A DNA stretch of 64,000 nucleotides from Ferruginibacter sp. (GTDB taxonomy: Bacteria; Bacteroidota; Bacteroidia; Chitinophagales; Chitinophagaceae). The position numbers and the translations under genes are program-made. Shown here one piece after another: positions 27,590-34,966 of this stretch. Every line of letters starts with the position of its first letter. The stretch's first letter is position 1. Under the pieces are notes generated by a model, which was given only the letters and a program-made list of their open reading frames with translations, had not been told where the DNA came from and did not search any database. The stretch covers positions 170,378 through 234,377 of the forward strand of contig JAQBNH010000002.1 of the NCBI GenBank assembly GCA_028288705.1, written 5' to 3'.

Positions 27590-28093
27590 TTAATCGATCA
27601 ATCTTTTGTATGTTATCGTGTCTGTCAAAATGGGGTTTGTCCAACCTTTTGAAGTGTCTGTGTCTTTTTGTTCCAAAATAACTCTCATGTCGTCCCTAAG
27701 CTGAAAGGGACATAATTGGCATAACTCCTCGTCAATTCCATTTGTAAACATTCTATTTGTCGTGTCTAACAAACTAAATGTAAAAGTAAATGTATTTGGT
27801 ACAGATTTTTTGAACGGAATTGAAAAATGGAAGCCATACGAGGAGTCTAAAATTCTCTCTCCCCCTTTGTATGTAAAGCTAACTTCTGTCCAGGCTGTAT
27901 CGGTGGTTAATGTTGTGCCGTCTAACAATTTGAAATTATTTTTGTCTGCCACATATAAATAAACTGGTGAGCCGTTGCTCAACGCTTCCTGCCTTGTTTT
28001 GCTATGTCCAAATAGTCTATCGCCCTTATGAAAAAAGTCACACGCTGTCAATAAGCCCAGGATAATTATAAAAAGAAGTTTTAAAAGTTTCAT
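27590..28093 (-). CDS. Hypothetical lipoprotein
   Basis: This 167-residue protein has a lipoprotein signal (LLFIIILGLLTAC, Cys18). The mature chain is rich in aromatic and Thr residues and probably beta-structured (TFTFTFSLLDTT), with a pair of cysteines (ELCQLC) that could form a disulfide. No family is recognised. The local base composition is more AT-rich than the flanking genes. The 203-bp gap downstream holds only overlapping random frames. Confidence 0.6.
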   Translation of the reverse strand: MKLLKLLFIIILGLLTACDFFHKGDRLFGHSKTRQEALSNGSPVYLYVADKNNFKLLDGTTLTTDTAWTEVSFTYKGGERILDSSYGFHFSIPFKKSVPNTFTFTFSLLDTTNRMFTNGIDEELCQLCPFQLRDDMRVILEQKDTDTSKGWTNPILTDTITYKRLID

Positions 28094-28378
28094 TTGGAAA
28101 CGGAGGTCTGTTTAAGTTTTTTTTTTAGGAAGCCGGGGCTGTTAACAGTATTGAAAATCGCCAGCCCTTAAGTGCGGCTAAATGTATCAATAAAATTTGG
28201 TTAGAGTGAATGCCTGCAAGTGTTGTTAAAGGAGCCTTTGACATTTTTGGGGAACGGCTCACCTTCTCCTCAGGCAATTTTGAAAGATGTAAAGATGAGT
28301 CTAATGTCAAAATGAAGTATATGTAAGCCTTATCCCGATGCGGTAAACTCCTGTAGATGGAGGAAATATGAATTGTCC

Positions 28379-28930
28379 TCATTTGTACAGCCATTTCTTT
28401 AAGAACTTCGAGTAATTCGGCATGACAACATATACCATCAGCAGAACAACCGTTGCCGAAATAAAGAACGAATTGATATAGCGGTTTTCCGGAACATGTA
28501 TACTTCTTAGTATCGGTAAAACGGCCAAGGGAATAAGCACGGATAATGGGTAAATGGCCGACCATGTTACCAGATACTGTTTCCAGCGGGGAGGAACCTG
28601 CTGCTGCTCGCCGTCTGGCCTAAACAGGAAATCCAAACCACTCTTAATGATATATTGATCATCCTGCGCAAAGAGAGGTGCGGCTTTTTCAATCATGTTT
28701 TTTCTCTGCGAAGACTCCATCCAGGTTTTAAGACTTGATACGCTGTTGAAGCGAATGATCATCGTAAACACAAAGGTCAACCCTGGTATCGGCCGAATGA
28801 TTTGCCAGTCAACAAACCCTTCGGAACTTTTACACAACGGACTGATTTCGTTAAGCCACTTTTCGTAAGCCTTTTCCCTGCCTTTTGTGATATGATGCGT
28901 GATCACTACCGATGCGCCTTCTTGTTCCAT
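28379..28930 (-). CDS. Antibiotic-biosynthesis-monooxygenase (ABM) domain protein with membrane anchor
   Basis: This 183-residue protein has an N-terminal ABM/dimeric alpha-beta barrel domain (about residues 5-105; starts VVITHHITKGREKAYEKWL, includes FVDWQIIRP and a W-M-E-S-S-Q-R segment). Two hydrophobic helices follow in the C-terminal third (TWSAIYPLSVLIPLAVLPIL and FFISATVVLLMVYVVM). The combination of a cytosolic ABM domain and a two-helix anchor is a known architecture of unknown function. An enzymatic monooxygenase role should not be assumed. The 285-bp gap to the next downstream gene contains no convincing gene. Confidence 0.82.
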   Translation of the reverse strand: MEQEGASVVITHHITKGREKAYEKWLNEISPLCKSSEGFVDWQIIRPIPGLTFVFTMIIRFNSVSSLKTWMESSQRKNMIEKAAPLFAQDDQYIIKSGLDFLFRPDGEQQQVPPRWKQYLVTWSAIYPLSVLIPLAVLPILRSIHVPENRYINSFFISATVVLLMVYVVMPNYSKFLKKWLYK

Positions 28931-29089
28931 AGATACTGTTCTTAATTTTTAGATATAGCAGTTCGCGTTCGTCCCGGGCATGGCTTGAAAAGATGAGGAA
29001 ATAAAGGATAGTTTACGGCATTCGGGTCCGGGTGCTGATTGCATTTATACTATCAATTGATCGCAATTATTTGCCGGTGGATTTCTTGC

Positions 29090-29593
29090 CTAAGTTTCAT
29101 CATCCGGATGCGGAGCTTCCAGTCTCCGTATCTTTTGTACCAGCCCGATCTGGCCAAGATGATAGGCATCGTGTTCTATCAGGCCCTGTAAGAGATAGCC
29201 GTAAGTATTTTTTCCATCATACAATTCTTCCAGGAAATCATCCGCTTTGCCGGCCAGCAAATCCACGATACGTGTTTGTGTTTCGGCGAGGTCCTGCAAT
29301 AAAGATGGCCAGCCTTTTTTATGCAATTCCGCCAGCGGCAAAAAATTAAATTCATCCACCGTCCGATCGCGGTAGCCGGCATCGCCTTCCAGCCTTTTGA
29401 TGAAACAGGTGCGCCAGTAAATTAAATGCCACACAAGTTCCGCCACCGAATGCACGCCTTCCAGCGGCTGCGTAAAAACGGTTTCTTCCGTTTCTGTCTC
29501 CAGCTTTTTCAGGAGCGTTTCATCGAGCCAGTTCTCGCCTTCATACAATTTCATGAATTGCTTGCGGGACCTGCTGATCATTGATTGAGACAT
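29090..29593 (-). CDS. DinB-family protein
   Basis: This 167-residue four-helix-bundle protein of the DinB/YfiT-like superfamily has metal-binding histidines at the expected places: one in VAELVWHLIYWR and two in IEHDAYHLGQIGLV. Family members are metal-dependent and often act in small-thiol-dependent detoxification or are uncharacterised. The C-terminus ends with a short charged tail. The gene lies 20 bp downstream of the CsbD-like gene and is probably co-transcribed with it, which fits a general stress theme. Confidence 0.85.
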   Translation of the reverse strand: MSQSMISRSRKQFMKLYEGENWLDETLLKKLETETEETVFTQPLEGVHSVAELVWHLIYWRTCFIKRLEGDAGYRDRTVDEFNFLPLAELHKKGWPSLLQDLAETQTRIVDLLAGKADDFLEELYDGKNTYGYLLQGLIEHDAYHLGQIGLVQKIRRLEAPHPDDET

Positions 29594-29613
29594 AAACTGT
29601 ATTTTAATGATGA

Positions 29614-29826
29614 TCAGGATGCTTTCCCATCAGTGAATGCCACACTTTCTATCCAGCCCCGGATATGTTCGGGTTCGCGTTTCATCTTAGCTGCGAGGCG
29701 GTCGATTAACGCCTGCTCGTTTCCATTTTCGTAATGCAGGTCCGCATCCGTGAGCTCAGGATTTGCCTCCTGTAATTTTTCTTTCACGGCGGGCCAGGAC
29801 TGGGTTAAATCTAATTTATTTTCCAT
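29614..29826 (-). CDS. CsbD-like small stress protein
   Basis: This 70-residue hydrophilic protein shows the CsbD pattern: an early Trp-x-x-x-K-x-K-L (SWPAVKEKLQ), the LTDADL motif, and a G-N-E-Q-A-L-I-D-R-L segment. CsbD proteins are general-stress proteins of unknown biochemistry. It is the first gene of a likely pair with the DinB gene and is divergent from the cupin gene, with a shared 91-bp control region. Confidence 0.78.
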   Translation of the reverse strand: MENKLDLTQSWPAVKEKLQEANPELTDADLHYENGNEQALIDRLAAKMKREPEHIRGWIESVAFTDGKAS

Positions 29827-29867
29827 AAAAATTATATGCTCAATTTACGGGCCTTAGTTTACATAAA

Positions 29868-29906
29868 AGATGGCATCGTTTTTATATCTTTAAAATAATA
29901 CCATCT
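29868..29906. promoter_or_regulatory. Operator-like inverted repeat around a weak -7 element
   Basis: AGATGGCA (29868-29875) and TACCATCT (29899-29906) form an imperfect inverted repeat that brackets TATCTTTA (29885-29892), a one-mismatch -7 element for the cupin gene. The position suggests a repressor site for the divergent CsbD-like/cupin pair; this is inference only. Confidence 0.35.
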
Positions 29907-29917
29907 AAAATACGATT

Positions 29918-30307
29918 ATGGAAACAAAATACAACGAGTCTACGCCAAACCGCCCCGATGGGGAACGTATCCTTGATGCAGGGTTTGTGGTGAGCGATCT
30001 CGACCACTATTACAACCAGCTCATCTCAGAAGATGCCTGGCAAAAAAATGACCGCAATGCGATCACGATCTGTAAAACAGATCATTTTACCCAGGTACTC
30101 AGTTTACTGAAAAAGGATGCGCAAATGAAAGAAAGCATTTCAGATAACCTGATCAACATCCAGGTAATCAAGGGCGAGATCAACCTGCATATTGACGGCA
30201 ATAATCTTACCATGGGCGAAGCCAATGTGGTAACGATTCATCCAAATACCGTCCATACGATTGCCATCAACACAGACAGCCTGTTGCTGATCAGCACAAC
30301 GAAATAA
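29918..30307 (+). CDS. Small cupin-like protein
   Basis: This 129-residue cytosolic protein has a cupin-like C-terminal half: a NIQVIKGEINLHIDG strand pair, then a MGEANVVTIHPNTVHTI strand with the conserved His of cupin motif 2. The other metal ligands of classical cupins are not evident, so a catalytic role is doubtful; a small-molecule-binding or regulatory role is equally possible. It is divergent from the CsbD-like gene and convergent with the next small gene, whose stop lies 8 bp away. Confidence 0.65.
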   Translation: METKYNESTPNRPDGERILDAGFVVSDLDHYYNQLISEDAWQKNDRNAITICKTDHFTQVLSLLKKDAQMKESISDNLINIQVIKGEINLHIDGNNLTMGEANVVTIHPNTVHTIAINTDSLLLISTTK

Positions 30308-30315
30308 AAACTTGA

Positions 30316-30528
30316 TTAGTCTAAAGGCTGGCGTTCTTCGGTCTTGATTTTACCCTCATTTAAGCCGGGTGTTGTATCTGCCGTATTTTTTGTCGCGTCC
30401 GTTTCCGCGCGTTTTACGGGCGCTTCATCCAGGCTTTCCTGCCCGGGTATTTCTTTCGTTGGTTGTTCGGTAGCCGGTTGATTTTCTGCAGGTATTTTAT
30501 CCGCATGCTTATCTGAAGGTTGCATCAT
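30316..30528 (-). CDS. Small disordered hydrophilic protein
   Basis: This 70-residue protein, starting with two consecutive ATG codons, is made almost entirely of charged, Pro, Thr and Gln residues (IPAENQPATEQPTKEIPGQ). It has no hydrophobic core and is probably intrinsically disordered. No family is recognised. Comparable short disordered proteins are common in Bacteroidota, often near stress genes. Confidence 0.5.
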   Translation of the reverse strand: MMQPSDKHADKIPAENQPATEQPTKEIPGQESLDEAPVKRAETDATKNTADTTPGLNEGKIKTEERQPLD

Positions 30529-30583
30529 GTTTCCTTTTTAGTTTTAAAATCAAGAAGCATACCACGGAACAACCACACGCAGA

Positions 30584-32245
30584 TTAATTTGTAATCGTTA
30601 GCTTAACGCCTGTCTTTACCGTTACCTGCCCGGATGGCCTTTCTATCTTTACCGACTTGCAGGTAGCGTTTCCTGTTATAGTTACACTGTTACGAATGAT
30701 CACATTCGCATCGGCCGGCGGAACAATCGCCCCTACCCATGTGCCCGGGTAATCCCAGTTGCCATTGGTCGTACTGATATAAGTTGCTTCCAGTTGTCCA
30801 TCTTCCAGGAGCTTGGATCCGTAAATATCGGGCGCGCTCGCAGTATTGCGGTAATCTTCCCAGGCCACGATGATCGCCCCGTTATCAGAACGTACTGGCC
30901 TTGGTGCAGAAGGATAAGCATCTGTAGCATTACACACCATCGCACCGCTGGCAGGAAATTGTAATGCGCCGGCTAAGGATAATTTTTGTGCCTTTAAATA
31001 TTTTGCTGCCCCTTGTGCTTCAAATAAATACATGAATGTTGACTTTGCCGTATCCCGCAACAGGCGTGGATTGTAAGAGTAGTCGGCTGCACCGGAGATT
31101 AATACGCCGTTGGTTGTCCATGACGCAATGCCATTAACCAGCATGCGCTGAGAATAGATCTTTCCATTCTCGTCTTCCCATGCGGCTACAACACCACCGA
31201 GGCCATCTGCCATCGTAGATTTGATAGACTGGTTACCCGGCGACAGTGTTACGGGCAGTCCGTTAGCCACCCATTGCCTTACGCCTGCATTATTAAACCG
31301 CTGACTGTAAATATCGATATTGGTTGGAGCGCCGCCCGCATCGGGTAAGTCGTTGCGCGCATCATTAAAAATAAAGAGGGCGCCGTTCGCATCTGTTACG
31401 GTACTGTTGGCCCCGGCGGCCGTTTGGTTGGAGATTGCCGTACAAACCGGTGTTGCATCACTGCCCCAAACATAATTTCCGCTGCTATCGAACTTTTGCG
31501 CAAATACGTCGAGGTTGGTGGGGTTTACCTGGTGATAATTATAATAATCAAAACCGTTCGGGTCATTGCGTGTATCCGTGAACAAGATCACTGCACCAAA
31601 ATTTCCATCACTCACAATACTGCTTGCCCAGCGAAACCCGTAAGCATCTGTTACGTAAATGCCATCCTGTGCCCATTTTATTGCGCCGTCAGCATCAAGC
31701 CGCTGTGCCATCACCTGGATGCTATTGTCATAGTCGTCCCAGTTCCAGCCCACGATCACGCCACCCTTACCGTCTCGGGTAAGAAAACTTTCATAATCGT
31801 CGAATGCGGGTGAGTTGGAAACGTTGATGCCATTGAACGTCCAGAGGGATACCCCATCGGAATTGATATGCTGCATGTAGATATCACCGAACGTTAGGTC
31901 ATTGCGGTGATCGCTCCAGGAAATAAAAACGCCGCCATAACCATCCGCAATGGCTGTATGATGGGAGGTAGCAGATGCAGCATCCGAAATGATGACCGGG
32001 CTTACAGAATCTCCCCAGGCAATGGTGCCGTCTACCGTAATCTTTTGAGCGTGAAGACTATGGTCGTTAAGATCCATAAAAACGACGATCGTTCCGCCGG
32101 CCGCATCAGACACGGCAATGGGTTCAATCTCAGATATCGTCGTACTTCTGCTGATCGAATTATTTTCGGCACTGTTGTCCTTCCATTGTGCACGGGTAGT
32201 AAGGCCTGTAAAAAGGAAAAAAGAGATCAGGTAGAGTTTATTCAC
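30584..32245 (-). CDS. Secreted repeat protein, probable beta-propeller, without sorting domain
   Basis: This 553-residue protein has a GTG start (32245) and a signal peptide (LYLISFFLFTGLTTRAQ). The body shows repeated blades of about 50 residues with the recurrent pattern D-G-x-G-G-V/A-x-x-x-W/F-x-D-x-R-N-D (for example DGYGGVFISWSDHRND), and I-Y-x-Q-R/H strands between them. The last ~60 residues (NGNWDYPGTWVGAIVPP...) resemble modules that in other Bacteroidota proteins precede a T9SS sorting domain, but the frame ends there and no sorting domain is present. Translation is directed by a good promoter (32275-32303). The function is unknown; a surface or periplasmic scaffold is likely. Confidence 0.75.
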   Translation of the reverse strand: MNKLYLISFFLFTGLTTRAQWKDNSAENNSISRSTTISEIEPIAVSDAAGGTIVVFMDLNDHSLHAQKITVDGTIAWGDSVSPVIISDAASATSHHTAIADGYGGVFISWSDHRNDLTFGDIYMQHINSDGVSLWTFNGINVSNSPAFDDYESFLTRDGKGGVIVGWNWDDYDNSIQVMAQRLDADGAIKWAQDGIYVTDAYGFRWASSIVSDGNFGAVILFTDTRNDPNGFDYYNYHQVNPTNLDVFAQKFDSSGNYVWGSDATPVCTAISNQTAAGANSTVTDANGALFIFNDARNDLPDAGGAPTNIDIYSQRFNNAGVRQWVANGLPVTLSPGNQSIKSTMADGLGGVVAAWEDENGKIYSQRMLVNGIASWTTNGVLISGAADYSYNPRLLRDTAKSTFMYLFEAQGAAKYLKAQKLSLAGALQFPASGAMVCNATDAYPSAPRPVRSDNGAIIVAWEDYRNTASAPDIYGSKLLEDGQLEATYISTTNGNWDYPGTWVGAIVPPADANVIIRNSVTITGNATCKSVKIERPSGQVTVKTGVKLTITN

Positions 32246-32274
32246 TGGTTTATTTTAATGCTGACACTGTAAGG

Positions 32275-32303
32275 CAAAGTTAAGGCTAGAAGTATTACTA
32301 CAA
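32275..32303 (-). promoter_or_regulatory. Bacteroidota-type promoter of the propeller-like protein gene
   Basis: On the minus strand TTG (32303-32301), an 18-nt spacer and TAACTTTG (32282-32275) fit the -33/-7 consensus. The predicted leader before the GTG at 32245 is about 25 nt. Confidence 0.65.
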
Positions 32304-32322
32304 CGGCCTGATATTCACATAC

Positions 32323-32349
32323 AAAAACCGCCCCAAAAAAGGAGCGGTC
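32323..32349 (-). terminator. Rho-independent terminator of the outer-membrane barrel gene
   Basis: The 8-bp stem ACCGCTCC / GGGGCGGT (read on the minus strand, one G-U pair) has a six-T loop and a T tail. It lies 46 bp past the stop at 32396. Confidence 0.82.
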
Positions 32350-32395
32350 TTAAAATGTAGATAAGTTATATGTTCAGCAGGCTTCTGCCGGTTGA

Positions 32396-34849
32396 TTACT
32401 GGCCGATTCCGCCGCCGCCACCCTGTGTGCGTTTGGCTTCTTCTTCCAAAGCACTCTTACGCTGGCGGGCTGCTTTCACCTGGCTGTTGCCAAAGCGATA
32501 ACTAAAATTTAACTTGAACTGCCGGCTTTCCCAGTTACCATAGGCATGAGTGTACTGCCCGGCGAAGTTACTTTCCCCACTCCAGCGCATTGTTTTGAAT
32601 ACATCACTCAGCGATGCCTTCAGGTTTCCTTTGCCTTTGAGCACTGTTTGTTGCAGGCCGATATCTATGCCACCCATTCCGATGCTTTTAAACGTTCCCT
32701 GCCAGATGGATGGTGCGGTATAGAAACCACTTAACTCCGCACTGAGTGTCTTGCTCAGTTTCAGCCCGTTTTGCATATATACGTTGAAAGAAAACACATC
32801 CAGGTTGATCTTCCGGCTGGCTGCTGCGCCAAGATCAGCTTTGTATTTGGAGTAATAGCTGTTCAGGTTGATGAAAGAACTGAATTTTTTATACTGGAAA
32901 GGATAGCTGATGTTCAGGCTCACGATATCCTGGGTAGCCAGGTTTTTCTTGGTGATGAAGGTTTTCGACTTTTCCGTGGTATCCACCAGCTGAGAGAAGA
33001 TATCTTTCACGTGGCTGTAGTTCAGCGTTGTATTTAATTTGTAATGATAGGTATGCGTTACGCCAAAGCTGTTCGTGTATTGCGGGCGTAACTGCGTATT
33101 ACCTTTCTGGAAAGTGTATTCATCCAGTTTAAATTCGAACGGATTCAGATCCTGGTACGCAGGCCTGTCTACGCGGCGGCTGTACGTAAGACTCACCTGG
33201 CTCATCGGGTTCTTGTTGAACGTGAGGGCCATGCTCGGGAAGAAATCGGTATAGTTGCGCTCGAAGGTAGAATCATAACCTTTGTAAGCATTGTTCACCC
33301 GCGTAAACCCGGCTGAATGGCCTTTTGAATCTGTGTTTTCCATACGCAAACCTGCCTGCACCATAAATCCTTTGAACGGGCGGTTGTAATTCACATATAA
33401 GGCATTGATCTTTTCTTTATAGTCGAAACGATTGCTGCGCAAGGTATCGAGCTGTTTGCCGCTTCCGTACACATTGTAGCGCTGGAAATCATTATCAGAA
33501 GACACATAAGATGATTTTCCACCGATACCGAGGCGCCCTTTTTTATAGTTCTGTTCGTAATCTGCTTTTAAAGAATAGATATCGATACCTGTTGGTGCGA
33601 TCATGTTATACACAACGCGGCTCAGTTCATTCTGGTGTGCGGCATCGTAATAAATGTTCGGCTGCATCTGGTCGCTGTTGAGGTTGTAAAAACCATAATC
33701 AGCATCCACGTTGAGTTCGCGGCCGGATGTATCTGTGTAGCGGTAGTTACCATTGAAGTTGGTATTGTTCCGCGTCATGTGGTTACTGTTATTCGCTTCC
33801 AGGATCTTCACCAGCGTATTCGTTGGCTGGTAAGAAATATCAGTCTTACCCCGGTTCATAATATCCGTTGTGCTGCTTCCGCCATTGATCACAAAACCAA
33901 GCGTACTGCGTTTATTGATGAACACATCCATGCCTGCTTTATAACTGTGGTTGATGCCATCCATGATCATGCGGCTGCGCTGATCGAAGATCGTATCCAC
34001 TGCAATACGGTAAAGGTTAAATGCATTGAGGTTTTTGCTGTCGTTGTAGTTATAGTTCCCAAAAATGTTGGTGCGTTTGTTCCGGTTATTTAAGGCAATA
34101 CCTGCGTTGTATTTCGGGTATGTACCGATCGCCCAGCCTGCATTTACCGAACCATTTGTTCCCAGCGATTTATTTTTCTTCAGGCGGATATTGATGATAC
34201 CGGCATTACCGGCAGCTTCATATTTTGCAGAAGGATTGGTGATGATCTCCACTGCTTCAATGTTGGCAGACTGCAATGATTTCAGGTAATCGCTCAGGTC
34301 TTTGCCAGACAAAGGCGTCGGGCGGCCATCCACGTACACCTGCACCCCGTTTTTGCCACTCAGGCTAAGGTTGTCGTCTTTATCTACCAGAACACCCGGA
34401 GATTTGCGGAGTAATTCCAATGCATCTGTGCCCACAGCATTGATCGTTCCTTCTACGTTCAGGATCATTTTATCCGCCTTCACTTCCACCATGGGCTTTT
34501 TGGCTGTAACCGTTACGGCTTTCAGTTCGGCAGAAATTTTATTTAAGGTGATTGGTGGCACGGATACATCGCTTCCCGATAACTGGATCGCTGAACTGTA
34601 TTGCGGCGTATAACCAATATGGCTGGCGCTTACCAGGTAATTTCCGGCGGTAATACCGGAGAATTCAAATTTTCCGTCGTCTTTGGTAACGGTATATTTT
34701 ACCACGCCGGAATCTTTCGCACGAAGCAAGGAAATGGTTGCGCCGTTTGATGATTTTCCATTGTCTTCTTTAATTGATCCACTGATCTTTTGTGCGTTCG
34801 CCGCAGCGAATACCATAGTGCAAAAAAGGCAGGATAGTAACTTTCTCAT
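32396..34849 (-). CDS. TonB-dependent-receptor-like outer-membrane beta-barrel protein (OMP_b-brl_3 type)
   Basis: This 817-residue outer-membrane protein has the following order: signal peptide (LLSCLFCTMVFAAANAQ), a carboxypeptidase-regulatory-like beta-sandwich (~20-105, KISGSIKEDNGKSSNGATIS), a plug domain (~110-235, with VYVDGRPTPLSGKDLSDYL and SAKYEAAGNAGIINIRL), and a long beta-barrel with alternating aromatic strands. The barrel's last strand (FKLNFSYRFG) is followed by a basic, Gly-rich tail (ending GGGGGIGQ), which is common in this subfamily. No SusD partner is adjacent, so it is not a SusC-type importer. Related genes are often tied to envelope stress or peptide/metal handling, but the ligand here is unknown. 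Probably monocistronic, with its own terminator. Confidence 0.88.
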   Translation of the reverse strand: MRKLLSCLFCTMVFAAANAQKISGSIKEDNGKSSNGATISLLRAKDSGVVKYTVTKDDGKFEFSGITAGNYLVSASHIGYTPQYSSAIQLSGSDVSVPPITLNKISAELKAVTVTAKKPMVEVKADKMILNVEGTINAVGTDALELLRKSPGVLVDKDDNLSLSGKNGVQVYVDGRPTPLSGKDLSDYLKSLQSANIEAVEIITNPSAKYEAAGNAGIINIRLKKNKSLGTNGSVNAGWAIGTYPKYNAGIALNNRNKRTNIFGNYNYNDSKNLNAFNLYRIAVDTIFDQRSRMIMDGINHSYKAGMDVFINKRSTLGFVINGGSSTTDIMNRGKTDISYQPTNTLVKILEANNSNHMTRNNTNFNGNYRYTDTSGRELNVDADYGFYNLNSDQMQPNIYYDAAHQNELSRVVYNMIAPTGIDIYSLKADYEQNYKKGRLGIGGKSSYVSSDNDFQRYNVYGSGKQLDTLRSNRFDYKEKINALYVNYNRPFKGFMVQAGLRMENTDSKGHSAGFTRVNNAYKGYDSTFERNYTDFFPSMALTFNKNPMSQVSLTYSRRVDRPAYQDLNPFEFKLDEYTFQKGNTQLRPQYTNSFGVTHTYHYKLNTTLNYSHVKDIFSQLVDTTEKSKTFITKKNLATQDIVSLNISYPFQYKKFSSFINLNSYYSKYKADLGAAASRKINLDVFSFNVYMQNGLKLSKTLSAELSGFYTAPSIWQGTFKSIGMGGIDIGLQQTVLKGKGNLKASLSDVFKTMRWSGESNFAGQYTHAYGNWESRQFKLNFSYRFGNSQVKAARQRKSALEEEAKRTQGGGGGIGQ

Positions 34850-34966
34850 AAGTCCGTTTTTTTATTATGGACGCGAAATTACAGCCGTTGTTACAAAACT
34901 GTGACAATTTTATAACCCAGTGGGCAGATTGACTGAAGAGCGGTAAATGCCTATACCCTATAAAGG

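Noticed and set aside
27429..27681. Two overlapping small frames on opposite strands
   Set aside because: They partly overlap the 27590-28093 lipoprotein gene or lie in AT-rich gap sequence; no family or start signal.
28125..28565. 146-codon minus-strand frame overlapping the ABM gene
   Set aside because: It lies in another frame over the well-supported ABM-domain gene and lacks a signal or domain; the non-overlapping part is not recognisable.
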